A stretch of DNA of 64,000 nucleotides, taken from positions 310,001-374,000 of the forward strand of contig OX638294.1 of the NCBI GenBank assembly GCA_951812325.1. The letters run 5' to 3'. Every line of letters begins with the position of its first letter. The first letter of the stretch is position 1. Of this stretch, positions 56,299-64,000 are shown piece by piece. The notes beneath the pieces are model-generated. The model was not told the DNA's origin. It did not search any database and saw nothing but the letters and a program-made list of their open reading frames with translations. The DNA is from an uncultured Thermoanaerobaculia bacterium (lineage in GTDB: Bacteria > Acidobacteriota > Thermoanaerobaculia > Multivoradales > Multivoraceae). Position numbers and translations under genes: made by a program.

Positions 56299-56738
56299 GC
56301 TGGAGCTGCCAGATCGAACCGCCAGCCATCGGTGATCCCGGAACAAGGCTGGCCGGAAGCGGAGAACACAGCGTTTGGGGCTGGCTGCCAGTGCCAGTGC
56401 TGGAAGCCGCTCACCTTGACCGGGAACCGCGCGCACCAGACCTTGCCGGACCCCACAGCCGTACATACCGCCCCCCGTTGATCTCCAATCCACTCACACT
56501 GTTGCGCACGGCGTTGTCCAGCTCGGTGGAGAGCCGGTGGAAGCCAGAGCTGTTTCGGTGCTGGCACGACTCTCTGCTCTCGGGAACGCGGGTGCCTTAG
56601 CCCGCACGCGGCGCGAAGCGTCGGACTTTGGAATGGTCCTGACGGTGGAAGCTCTGGGACTTGACATGCGAGACTCTTGAGTGCCAGCATCAACCATCAT
56701 CGTCAAAGCATGGAGGGAGTCCTGCGAATGAAGGACAC
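56299..56738. other. Intergenic region after the RND operon
   Basis: These 440 bases hold no gene that I can support. The first ~217 bases are duplicated at 1672-1888. I see no clear terminator, tRNA or IS end. The duplicated portion has no obvious open frame conserved between copies. Confidence 0.6.
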
Positions 56739-57581
56739 GTGCTTCCGCGCCGGATGATCGGTGCAGCTCTCTTGCTTGTGGCTGCTGCGTTTGCGGTATG
56801 GGCGGCCAACATGGCCCTCGCCGACAGCCGTCGCAGTGCGCCTGCGGAACGTGCGGTTCAAGAGCGTCTTGAAGCCGTTCGGGCCGTCTGGGACGACGGC
56901 GCAGGTGACCGAACCGGTCGGCCGTCACCGATTCTCGATGCGATCTTTCGGGCCAATGTTTGGCAGTTGATGGAGGGGGTTCCGGAAGACCCTTGGGGAA
57001 GGGAGGCCCGAGCGAGGGCTCTACCTGCCTCAGTAGAAGGTGCGCCGCCCCCGAGGGCTCGACCAGAGGCTTCGCGTTCCACGGTCGCTGAGAGGCCCGG
57101 CGCCCGGTCGATCGCACCGGTCGCGATGATTCGTGTTCCGAGCCGGTCCGACCTGGCGCCGGTGCTGGAGGGCTTGCGTCTGGAACTCGACCGTTGGTTC
57201 GATTGGCAGTCGCTCGAGCACCTTGCGCCAGGTGGCCTCGGAGGAACCGCTGTTCATCGACCGGACGTGCGCGACTACCTGAGCCACCGCTACGCCAGCG
57301 TGTTGGAAGCTGCCCTCCACGCGGCGCCCCGGCCAGGTTTCCGTGTGCTGGGTAGTGAGGAGCACTCTGGCGGCGACGTGACCGTTACTGTGGCTATCGT
57401 CAGGGGCCCCATCACTGTGGCGCGACTACGTCTGCTGGTCAGGCCGGCCGGCAGCGATTATCGACTGCTGGATGTCCAGGCAGGGGACTACAGCGTCGTT
57501 TCCGACTTGCGTGCTGCCTACTTCAAAGACTGGCGGCGACGTGCAACCCGTTCGGAGTCGATGGACCGGGACCCTGAGTAG
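56739..57581 (+). CDS. Hypothetical membrane-anchored protein
   Basis: This is a 280-residue protein I do not recognise. GTG 56739 is chosen because AAGGA lies just upstream; ATG 56754 is also possible. An N-terminal anchor (MIGAALLLVAAAFAVWAANM) is followed by a disordered Ala/Pro/Arg-rich segment and a C-terminal domain of about 140 residues (LRLELDRWFDWQSLEHLAPG, then YSVVSDLRAAYFKDWRRRA). The end loosely resembles lipid-binding MlaC-type proteins, but I would not assign it. The next small gene starts directly after its stop. Confidence 0.6.
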   Translation: MLPRRMIGAALLLVAAAFAVWAANMALADSRRSAPAERAVQERLEAVRAVWDDGAGDRTGRPSPILDAIFRANVWQLMEGVPEDPWGREARARALPASVEGAPPPRARPEASRSTVAERPGARSIAPVAMIRVPSRSDLAPVLEGLRLELDRWFDWQSLEHLAPGGLGGTAVHRPDVRDYLSHRYASVLEAALHAAPRPGFRVLGSEEHSGGDVTVTVAIVRGPITVARLRLLVRPAGSDYRLLDVQAGDYSVVSDLRAAYFKDWRRRATRSESMDRDPE

Positions 57582-57752
57582 ATGAATCGCGTGATCCTGA
57601 TACCAGGGACCAACGGTACGCGGGGACCGCGAGGCCGCGGCCAGGTGAGGTGGTCCCGGTTCTTTGGACAGTTTCAAGGCAACGCGAAGGTGTACCAAGT
57701 CCGCCAGGTGCGCCGCATGATCAGGAAGTACGGCCTGTGGAGGTTCACGTGA
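57582..57752 (+). CDS. Small basic hypothetical protein before HicB
   Basis: A 56-codon frame from ATG 57582 to TGA 57750-57752, starting immediately after the preceding stop and overlapping the HicB start by one base (TGATG). It is Arg-rich, with RRMIRKYGLWRFT at the end. It occupies the place where a HicA toxin often lies, but I do not see the catalytic GSH motif of HicA, so it may be a degenerate toxin or unrelated. Confidence 0.4.
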   Translation: MNRVILIPGTNGTRGPRGRGQVRWSRFFGQFQGNAKVYQVRQVRRMIRKYGLWRFT

Positions 57753-57964
57753 TGTTGAGGTACGAGATCATCCTCTACTGGAGCAATCAGGACGACGTCT
57801 TCATTGCTGAGGCGCCGGAGCTTCCGGGGTGCATGGCTCACGGCGACACCCAGCAGGAGGCTCTATCCAACATCAAGGCCGCGATGCGACTCTGGATCGA
57901 CACGGCCAGGGAGCGGGGGCGGAGCGTGCCGGAGCCCAAGGGCGAACGACTGATGCTCGCATGA
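57752..57964 (+). CDS. HicB-family antitoxin
   Basis: This is a 70-residue protein starting ATG 57752. The core EIILYWSNQDDVFIAEAPEL, then PGCMAHGDTQQEALSNIKAA, then WIDTARERG and VPEPKG, matches HicB-type antitoxins, which neutralise HicA mRNA interferases and often bind DNA. No HicA gene follows, and the small protein before it is not recognisably HicA, so it may be solitary. The short C-terminus lacks a separate DNA-binding domain. Confidence 0.8.
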   Translation: MLRYEIILYWSNQDDVFIAEAPELPGCMAHGDTQQEALSNIKAAMRLWIDTARERGRSVPEPKGERLMLA

Positions 57965-58049
57965 GCGCGCCGCCCCCTCTCTGCCAGCGTACGTGACACA
58001 GCGGTGATGCCGGCCAATGGTGGACGGCACACGTTGGCAAGGAGGATCG

Positions 58050-60470
58050 CTAGTCGCGAGGGAAGCTCTCCACGAGTTCTTCGGCGGTCCAGGGGTCCGC
58101 GCGGTCGCTCGTTCGTTCACGCACCCCGGTGACCAGTTCCGGCGAAACCGGATCCGCCGTGTTGCCCCAGCTTCTCCGGATGTAGGTCAGCAGCGCGGCG
58201 AGCGCCGGGTCCGGCAGTCGCGGATCGGGAGCGAAGCCGGGCATGAAATCGTCCCAGATTTCGCCGTGGACCTCGATCGGGCCTTCGATCCCGTGGAGGA
58301 CGAGTGCGGCAAGGCGTTCCGGCGGGCCGAGGACCCATGGCGAGTCGACCAGACTCGGGCCCAGGCCGTCCTGACCCCGGCCGTCTTCGTTGTGGCATGA
58401 ACTGCAGGCCCGGTAGTGTCGGCGGCCGCTGTTGAACCGGGCTGCTTCGTCGGCGGTCAGCGTGCGGGCGGCGGGCCGCTCCCGGGCTTCGCCCGCCCCC
58501 GCGCCGTCCAGGTTGGCGGCGAGAGCGGCCTGATGGCGGAGCGGACCATCCTGGCGGGCGGTGAGCGCGCCGGCGGCAGGCGCCTCCCGGGCTTCGCCGC
58601 CGCCGGTGTCGTCCAAATTGGCGGCGAGCGCGACCTGACGGTGGAGGGGATCTTCGGGGTGGGCGGCCAGACGTTCCCCAAGGGCATCTCGGGCCCAAGA
58701 CGCTTCGCGAGCGGCGGCGCCCAGGGTGAGCAGCGCCTGGGTGCGGACCTGGACCGACGAGGAGTCCAGCAGTTCGGCGATGGCGGTACGACCGTTCGGG
58801 CTTGTGGCCAGAGCCGCCGCGCCCGCCCGCAGGCCGTGGACGACGAGCCAGGGGTCGCGCTCCCGGATGGCCGCCTGCACGGTCGCCGCGTCGAGTTCGC
58901 CGCGTCCGCTGAGCGTCCAGAGGGCGTGGATGCGCGCCAATGAGCTCCGGCTCGTCCGTGCGAGTTCCCGCAGCGCATCGTGTTCCGCCCCGGTCAGTTC
59001 GCCCTCGACCAGGAGGCGCTGGGCGGTGTCGCGGCGCCAGCCGTTCGGATGGGACAGCGCGGCGATGCGGGCCGCCGTGGCGGCCAGTTCCGGCGCCTCG
59101 CGGCGTACCGGCGCCGGGTCGGCGGACGTCCCCTCCCAGACCACGCGGTAGATGCGGCCCATGCCCAGAGGCCGGTCCAGCCCGTGCTCGAGGATGTACT
59201 CGCGCAGGTAGGTCGTCACGTACCGCACGTGCTGCAGGATGCCGCGATACATGTCGATCACGTACAGCGTCCCGTCCGGTCCGACTTTCGCGTCGACGGG
59301 CCGAAAGCGCTCGTCGGTCGAGGCCAGGAACTCGCGTTCCACCCAGTCCGGATCCCCGTAGCGACGGTGCTCGGCGACCAGGGTCGGGATCCCGCTCTCC
59401 ACCGCGCCAGGGGCAAGATCGAAGTGCGCAACGACATTGCCGGCCGGCTCCGGCACGAACACGTCACCCCGGAAGGTGGCGGGGAACTGGTCGCCGCGAT
59501 AGACCGTCAGCCCGCTGACCGAAGTGGTCACGGCGAGCCTGCCGTCGTCGCGCAGCATGCCGTTCACGTAGCCGCGGTTGATGCCGGGATTGACCCGGAT
59601 CGAGTAGACGGACTCGTCGTGGACAAGGCGCTCGCTGGCGCCGATGCCGCCGCCCCGCGGCTGGTGCTCCGGGTTGGCCAGGGCGTAGTCGGCCGGGATC
59701 AGATCGGCGAAGAGGTAGCGCGAGTTCGTGTTGTAGTAGAGGCGGCCGACGTCGTCCTGGGCGATGCCCCACTGACCGCGAAACAGGGTCGAATCGACCT
59801 CAACCGAGAATCCGCCGGCAGCGCGCCGCAACCGGAAGCGGCGATCCGACTTCGCGTTGTAGATCCAGTTGTCGAGTGCCCGGAGCAGCCCGTTCTCCGT
59901 GTGCTCGAGCAGGTCGGGGTCGGGATCGCCGTAGTCGAGCAGCCGCTCGCGGCTCGCGCAACGGGGCAGAGCCCCATCGTCCGCCTCGCTCCGGCACAGC
60001 CACAGGTTCGGCGGTTCGCCGATCAGGATCCCGCCGGAGACGGCGGCGATGGCCCGCGGACTGACCAGTCCGTCCAGGTAGACGCTGCTGCGATCCATCA
60101 TGCCGTCGCGGTCCGTGTCTTCGAGCACGACGACGCGGCCGACGGGCGCCTGTTCGCCCTCGCCGTCGACTGTCGGCATGAAGCCGCGCATCTCGACGAC
60201 GTAGAGGAGGCCGCGCTCGTCCCAGGCGATTGCCACGGGATCCTCGACCAGGGGTTCCGCGGCCACGAGTTCGAGGCGGAAACCCGGGGCCACGCGGAAG
60301 CTCGCCATCGCCTCCGCCGGCGACAGGGGAGGGGCGCCGGGCGCCTCGAACTGGCGCCACACCTGGTCCATCACATGACCTTCGCGGTCGCCGCGCTGGG
60401 CGGCGACCGGGACCGAGGCCGAAGCCACGCCGATCAGGGCCGCCGCGGCCATCAGTGATCTCCCCCCCAT
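58050..60470 (-). CDS. PVC-type haem-binding CxxCH protein (sorbosone-dehydrogenase-like propeller with HEAT repeats)
   Basis: This is an 806-residue protein starting ATG 60470 with a signal peptide (LMAAAALIGVASASVPVAAQ). The N-terminal beta-propeller begins FRLELVAAEPLVEDPVAIAW and has VEMRGFMPTVDGE. The middle is HEAT-like (WRRDTAQRLLVEGELTG). Near the end CSSCHNEDG is a single c-type haem site. Such proteins are abundant in Planctomycetes, Verrucomicrobia and Acidobacteriota, and may oxidise sugars or alcohols and pass electrons to cytochromes. A 35-residue tandem duplication precedes the haem domain. Its 3' end is copied at 2230-2512. Confidence 0.85.
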   Translation of the reverse strand: MGGRSLMAAAALIGVASASVPVAAQRGDREGHVMDQVWRQFEAPGAPPLSPAEAMASFRVAPGFRLELVAAEPLVEDPVAIAWDERGLLYVVEMRGFMPTVDGEGEQAPVGRVVVLEDTDRDGMMDRSSVYLDGLVSPRAIAAVSGGILIGEPPNLWLCRSEADDGALPRCASRERLLDYGDPDPDLLEHTENGLLRALDNWIYNAKSDRRFRLRRAAGGFSVEVDSTLFRGQWGIAQDDVGRLYYNTNSRYLFADLIPADYALANPEHQPRGGGIGASERLVHDESVYSIRVNPGINRGYVNGMLRDDGRLAVTTSVSGLTVYRGDQFPATFRGDVFVPEPAGNVVAHFDLAPGAVESGIPTLVAEHRRYGDPDWVEREFLASTDERFRPVDAKVGPDGTLYVIDMYRGILQHVRYVTTYLREYILEHGLDRPLGMGRIYRVVWEGTSADPAPVRREAPELAATAARIAALSHPNGWRRDTAQRLLVEGELTGAEHDALRELARTSRSSLARIHALWTLSGRGELDAATVQAAIRERDPWLVVHGLRAGAAALATSPNGRTAIAELLDSSSVQVRTQALLTLGAAAREASWARDALGERLAAHPEDPLHRQVALAANLDDTGGGEAREAPAAGALTARQDGPLRHQAALAANLDGAGAGEARERPAARTLTADEAARFNSGRRHYRACSSCHNEDGRGQDGLGPSLVDSPWVLGPPERLAALVLHGIEGPIEVHGEIWDDFMPGFAPDPRLPDPALAALLTYIRRSWGNTADPVSPELVTGVRERTSDRADPWTAEELVESFPRD
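58440..58649 (-). repeat. Two tandem 105-bp units inside the cytochrome gene
   Basis: Unit 1 (58649-58545, minus) encodes PLHRQVALAANLDD and unit 2 (58544-58440) encodes PLRHQAALAANLDG, each followed by a 21-residue Gly/Glu/Arg/Ala-rich stretch. The 35-residue units are in frame and sit between the HEAT region and the haem domain, so they probably form a variable-length linker. Confidence 0.85.
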
Positions 60471-60480
60471 CGCGGTGGAG

Positions 60481-60486
60481 TAGCCT
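60481..60486 (+). promoter_or_regulatory. TAGCCT box between the divergent cytochrome and Nramp-like genes
   Basis: TAGCCT ends seven bases before ATG 60494 in a spacer of only 23 bases between two divergent start codons. It may be a -10 element giving a leaderless mRNA. The divergent promoter would have to overlap it or lie inside the coding sequence. Confidence 0.3.
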
Positions 60487-60493
60487 AGCCGAG

Positions 60494-61915
60494 ATGCCGG
60501 AGACCCTGTCTGCTGCCGAGCGGACCGACCTGCAGGTCGGGCTTCGCATGGCCCACCCGCCTGATCCGGGCGCCCTTGCCGAGGAGCGGCAGCGCCTGGC
60601 GGAGCTCGATTCGGCGCCTCGAAAGACCCGCTGGCGCGCTTTCGCCGGGCTGATCGGACCCGGGTACATGCAGAGCGCGATGACGCTCGGCAGCGGCACC
60701 GCGGCCTCCGCTCTGTTCGCGGGAGCGGTGTTCGGTTACCAGCTCCTGTGGGTGGCGCCGCTGGCGATGCTTCTGGGCCTGGTCATGCTGTCGGCCGTTG
60801 CCCACCAGACGCTTTCGACGGGCGTCCGTCCTTTCGACGCGATGCGGCGCTTCGCCGGCGCTCCGCTGGCCTGGAGCTGGGCACTGGGGGCGCTGATCGC
60901 CTCGATCGTCTGGCACTTCCCGCAGTACGCGCTGGCTTCCGCCGTGCTGGTCGATCTCGGCGAGGCCGCCGGCGTCGAGGGCCTGCCGGCCTCCGCGCTC
61001 GGCTTCGTCGTTCTGTTCTGGGCGATTCTCATCTCGTCGCTTTACGGACGTCGGCCGGAACTCATCCGCGTCTACGAGCGCCTGTTGCGGTACATGGTGT
61101 GGGGAATCGTCTTCTGTTTCGCCTGGGTCGTGCTCCGCACGGGAGTATCGGACTGGGGAGCGCTCTTGCGGGGCTTCGTCGGCTTCGCGGTGCCGGGAGA
61201 ACGCAACGGCGTGCTCGGCGTGACGGTGATCCTGAGCGGCCTGTCGGCGGCGGTCGGCATCAACATGGTGTTCCTGTACCCGTACTCGCTGCTGGCGCGC
61301 GGCTGGTCGCGGGAACACCGTTCGCTGGCGCGATTCGATCTCTGGACCGGCACCTTCGTGCCCTACGTTCTCGCAGCCAGCCTGATGGTCATCGCGGCGG
61401 CAAACACGATCCACCTCGACCCCGCCTACGACGGCACGCGACTGGGCCCGGTCGAAGCAGCGAAGTCGCTGGCCGCGGTAGCCGGTCCGGCGGTGGGCCG
61501 GGTGGTCTTCGACCTCGGCGTGCTCGGAATGGCGCTGTCCACGATCACCCTGCACATGCTGGCCACCGGCTTCGTCGCCTGCGAACTCTTCGGTTGGCGG
61601 TTCGGCGGCCGCAAACACCGCCTCGCCATGCTGCTGCCCGCTCCGGGCGTGCTCGGACCTGTGTTCTGGGGCGATATCGCGGTGTGGCTGGCGGTGCCCA
61701 CGAACATCGTCTGCGGCCTGTTTCTGCCCGCTGCGTACATAGGCTTCGTCATCCTGCAACGCAAGCGGGGTTACCTGGGAGACGACCGGCCGGAAGGGAC
61801 CCGCGGCTGGTTGTGGTGGGGACTGATGGTCGGTGTGACCGTCTTCCTGACCGCTTTCATGGCCTGGTACGTCTTCACCCAGGGCCCGGGCTACTTCGGA
61901 CGCCTGACCGGCTGA
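60494..61915 (+). CDS. Nramp-family transporter lacking the canonical metal motif
   Basis: This is a 473-residue membrane protein starting ATG 60494, with about eleven helices. It opens with FAGLIGPGYMQSAMTLGSGT. Where classical Nramp carriers have DPGN for metal binding in helix 1, this one has TLGSG. The helix 6 MPH motif is replaced by VFLYPYSLLA. Proteins of this TLGGG/TLGSG subgroup are common in Planctomycetes-like genomes and probably carry another substrate, perhaps a different ion. The annotation as divalent metal transporter should be treated with caution. Confidence 0.8.
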   Translation: MPETLSAAERTDLQVGLRMAHPPDPGALAEERQRLAELDSAPRKTRWRAFAGLIGPGYMQSAMTLGSGTAASALFAGAVFGYQLLWVAPLAMLLGLVMLSAVAHQTLSTGVRPFDAMRRFAGAPLAWSWALGALIASIVWHFPQYALASAVLVDLGEAAGVEGLPASALGFVVLFWAILISSLYGRRPELIRVYERLLRYMVWGIVFCFAWVVLRTGVSDWGALLRGFVGFAVPGERNGVLGVTVILSGLSAAVGINMVFLYPYSLLARGWSREHRSLARFDLWTGTFVPYVLAASLMVIAAANTIHLDPAYDGTRLGPVEAAKSLAAVAGPAVGRVVFDLGVLGMALSTITLHMLATGFVACELFGWRFGGRKHRLAMLLPAPGVLGPVFWGDIAVWLAVPTNIVCGLFLPAAYIGFVILQRKRGYLGDDRPEGTRGWLWWGLMVGVTVFLTAFMAWYVFTQGPGYFGRLTG

Positions 61916-61933
61916 AGGCTGCTTTCCGGTTCC

Positions 61934-62668
61934 ATGCTCCAGCTTCGATCGGTCGGCATGCAGTTCGGCGCGGTCGAGGCGCTTCACTCCGTCGACCTGG
62001 ATCTTGCGCCCGGCGAAGTCGCCGGACTGATGGGCGACAACGGGGCCGGGAAGTCGACGCTGCTCAAGATCGTCGCGGGGAACTTCGCGCCAACGTCGGG
62101 CGAGGTTCGCCTGGACGAGCGCGCCGTGGAACTCACGCCGCTGTCGGCGCGGGAGCACGGGATCGAGGCCGTCTACCAGGACCTCGCCCTGTGCGACAAC
62201 CTCTCCGCGGCCGCGAACGTGTTCCTGGGCCGCGAGTTGAGCCGCAGACTGCTCGGGGTCTTGCCAGTGCTGGATCACGCCGCGATGCGCCGAAGATCGG
62301 CGGAGTTGTTCGATGAACTCGGTTCCGACACGCGCCCGGACGACCTCGTGCGAAGGATGTCGGGAGGGCAGCGGCAGGCGGTCGCCATCGCCCGCGCGCG
62401 TCTCAGTTCGCCTCGACTCATGCTGCTCGACGAACCGACCGCGGCGATCAGCGTGCGCCAGATCGCCGAGGTTCTGGAACTCATCCGCGGCCTGCGCGAG
62501 CGGGGCGTCTGTGTGCTGCTGATCTCCCACCGGATGTCCGACGTGTTCGCGGTCGCGGACCGCGTCGTCGTTCTGCGACGCGGACGAAAGGTGGCCGACA
62601 AGGCAACGACGGATTCCTCGCCGGAGGAGGTGACCGCGCTGATCACGGGTGCGATCGAAGCGGCGTGA
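61934..62668 (+). CDS. Sugar-type ABC importer ATP-binding protein (single-domain, FrcA-like)
   Basis: This is a 244-residue ATPase starting ATG 61934. Walker A GDNGAGKSTLLK, Q-loop VYQDLALCDNLSAAANVFLG, signature MSGGQRQAVAIARA, Walker B LMLLDEPTAAI, H-loop ISHRM. The PTAAISVRQ text is characteristic of ribose/xylose-type importers, most of which have two fused ATPase domains, but this is the short single-domain kind. The permease gene overlaps its end (GTGA). Confidence 0.9.
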   Translation: MLQLRSVGMQFGAVEALHSVDLDLAPGEVAGLMGDNGAGKSTLLKIVAGNFAPTSGEVRLDERAVELTPLSAREHGIEAVYQDLALCDNLSAAANVFLGRELSRRLLGVLPVLDHAAMRRRSAELFDELGSDTRPDDLVRRMSGGQRQAVAIARARLSSPRLMLLDEPTAAISVRQIAEVLELIRGLRERGVCVLLISHRMSDVFAVADRVVVLRRGRKVADKATTDSSPEEVTALITGAIEAA

Positions 62669-63618
62669 AGAGTCTCCGCCGAACGCCCCAGTCGCTTTGG
62701 GTGATGTTGACGGTCGCCGCTCTGGCCGGCGTGATGAGCCTCGTCTCGGCGCCGTTCGCGAGCGCCGACAACATCTTCAACATCAGCCGAAACTTCGCCT
62801 TCATCGGTCTGGTCGCGCTCGGCCAGACGGCGGTCATTGCCACGGGCGGGATCGATCTCTCCGTCGGCTCCGTGATGGGCCTTTCCGGGATCGTGACGGG
62901 ACTCGTTCTGGGTTCGGGCCAGCCTCTGGTGCTTGCCGCGGCGGCTGGACTCGGTTGCGCGTTCCTGTGCGGACTGACCAACGGCGCGCTCGTGGGGTAT
63001 CTCCGATTGTCGCCCTTCGTCGTCACTCTCGGCATGCTGAGCGTCGCGCGCTCCCTGGCCCTGGTGGTTTCCAACAACAAGATGATCCACGACTTCGGGC
63101 CCGACGAGCGTGTCGTGCTCGCCCTCGGCGGCGGACGCTTTTTGGGACTCGCCAACCCGGTCTGGTTGCTGCTCGTTGCCGCGCTCTGCGCTGCGGCGTG
63201 GTTCCGGTACAGCCGCCTGGCCCGTCACGTGCTGGCGGTCGGCGGGAACGAGAACTCGACGCGGCTGGCCGGGGTTCCCGTGGCCCGGGTCAAGCTCACG
63301 GTCTATGTTCTGAGCTCTCTTCTGGCCGGTGTTTCCGCGATCCTGATGATCGGGTGGCTGGGAGCGGTCACGAACGCGCTGGGCCAGGGCTACGAACTGC
63401 GCGTCATCGCCTCGGCCGTGATCGGCGGCGCCAACCTGATGGGCGGCGAAGGCGGCGCCTTCGGGGCGGTCGCGGGTGCGGCTCTGATCGAGCTGATCCG
63501 GAACAGTCTTCTGCTGCTCGGCGTCGACCCTTACTGGCAGGGCGCCTTCGTCGGCGGCTCGATCATCGTCGCTATGCTTGTCGAGCGAGTTCGACGCGGA
63601 AGCCGAACCGCTGGCTAA
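62665..63618 (+). CDS. Ribose/xylose-type ABC importer permease
   Basis: This is a 317-residue protein starting GTG 62665, overlapping the ATPase stop. It has about eight to ten helices, with FAFIGLVALGQTAVIATGGIDLSVGS-like text near the start (GGIDLSVGSVMG is the RbsC-family motif) and GYELRVIASAVIGGANLMGG in the last cytoplasmic loop. It imports a pentose or other monosaccharide with the preceding ATPase and the binding protein that follows. Confidence 0.9.
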   Translation: MKSLRRTPQSLWVMLTVAALAGVMSLVSAPFASADNIFNISRNFAFIGLVALGQTAVIATGGIDLSVGSVMGLSGIVTGLVLGSGQPLVLAAAAGLGCAFLCGLTNGALVGYLRLSPFVVTLGMLSVARSLALVVSNNKMIHDFGPDERVVLALGGGRFLGLANPVWLLLVAALCAAAWFRYSRLARHVLAVGGNENSTRLAGVPVARVKLTVYVLSSLLAGVSAILMIGWLGAVTNALGQGYELRVIASAVIGGANLMGGEGGAFGAVAGAALIELIRNSLLLLGVDPYWQGAFVGGSIIVAMLVERVRRGSRTAG

Positions 63619-63676
63619 GGCCGGGGGCCGGGGCGTGGGTTCGCTCGGGAATCCCGGCGCCTGAACGGAGTTGCAA

Positions 63677-64000
63677 GTGAGTCTTGAGAGAGAAACGCGG
63701 CGCCTCGGAGCAGGCCCCTGCAGAGCGTATTCGGCGTCCGTTCTGGCCGTCGTCCTCTCCGTTCTGGCCGTAGGCGGCTGCGCCCGGGAAGGGACCGGCT
63801 ACACCTTCGCCCTGGTGCCAAAGGCGATGAACAACCCCTTCTTCGACTTCGCCCGCGAGGGCTGCATGCAGGCGGCCGCGGACCTCGAGGATGTCGAGTG
63901 CCTGTACATCGGGCCCAGCGAACACACGGAGGCGGACCAGATTCAGGTGGTCGAGGACCTGATCACCCGCCGCGTGGACGGAATTGCCGTGTCGCCATCG
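63677..64000 (+). CDS. Sugar-binding lipoprotein of the ABC importer, 5' part
   Basis: The frame is open from GTG 63677 (after AACGGAG) to the right edge, giving 108 residues. The N-terminus contains a lipoprotein signal (SVLAVVLSVLAVGGC) and then YTFALVPKAMNNPFFDFARE, the start of a periplasmic-binding-protein domain of the ribose/galactose type (NNPFF contributes to the ligand pocket). DQIQVVEDLITRRVDGIAVS is the next conserved block. The rest lies outside the window. It completes the importer. Confidence 0.88.
   Translation, partial: MSLERETRRLGAGPCRAYSASVLAVVLSVLAVGGCAREGTGYTFALVPKAMNNPFFDFAREGCMQAAADLEDVECLYIGPSEHTEADQIQVVEDLITRRVDGIAVSPS

Overview
The window is one contiguous piece of a GC-rich (roughly two-thirds G+C) Gram-negative chromosome. 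A PVC-type CxxCH cytochrome protein, a TonB-dependent receptor, RND efflux pumps, tandem PQQ-type beta-propeller proteins and a secreted C-terminal domain that I associate with Acidobacteriota suggest an uncultured, probably environmental or host-associated acidobacterium. That assignment is inference, because no rRNA or other marker gene is present. Many start codons are GTG or TTG, and coupled ATGA, GTGA or TGATG overlaps are common.

Region 1 (1-18300) is a defence and toxin-antitoxin island. After the 3' end of a luciferase-like oxidoreductase (1-716) come about 2.2 kb of gene scraps (762-2886), a secreted metalloprotease (3103-6285) and another scrap (6337-6507). The intact part follows: MntA-HepT toxin-antitoxin, a type III-like Res helicase-nuclease, DUF4160 (broken) and DUF2442, a beta-class Mod methyltransferase, a RelE-UvrD helicase fusion, an AAA ATPase and a DUF4276 protein. 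The scraps at 792-1519 and 6337-6507 match the starts or ends of the same genes, in the same order and orientation. They look like an eroded tandem copy of the island. The Mod gene contains exactly 20 tandem GCAG units (12810-12889), which put its two halves in different frames. By frame arithmetic 19 or 22 units would restore a roughly 1000-residue protein, so this is a strong candidate for a phase-variable methyltransferase.

Region 2 (18300-32100) is metabolic and secretory: a PhnB-like VOC protein, an epimerase-family reductase, three exported PQQ-type beta-propellers around an iron-type alcohol dehydrogenase with an unusual insertion, three coupled unknown genes, a HemW-like radical SAM enzyme, an FN3 protein sharing the metalloprotease's C-terminal domain, and a TonB-dependent receptor.

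Region 3 (32340-46260) holds a flavin-dependent halogenase-like oxidoreductase. Four tightly coupled genes follow (DUF3311, sodium:solute symporter, glycosyltransferase, ABC ATPase), then a large FtsX-type permease. On the opposite strand lie an S9 peptidase and a TPR protein, and then a CCA-adding enzyme on the plus strand.

Region 4 (46260-58000) looks like an envelope-stress or efflux operon: ECF sigma factor, a possible anti-sigma protein, a CpxP-like protein, an RND permease, its adaptor and a second RND permease. A small unknown pair and an orphan HicB follow. Region 5 (58050-64000) has the PVC-type cytochrome protein, divergent from an atypical Nramp-family transporter, and the start of a ribose-type ABC importer cut by the window edge.
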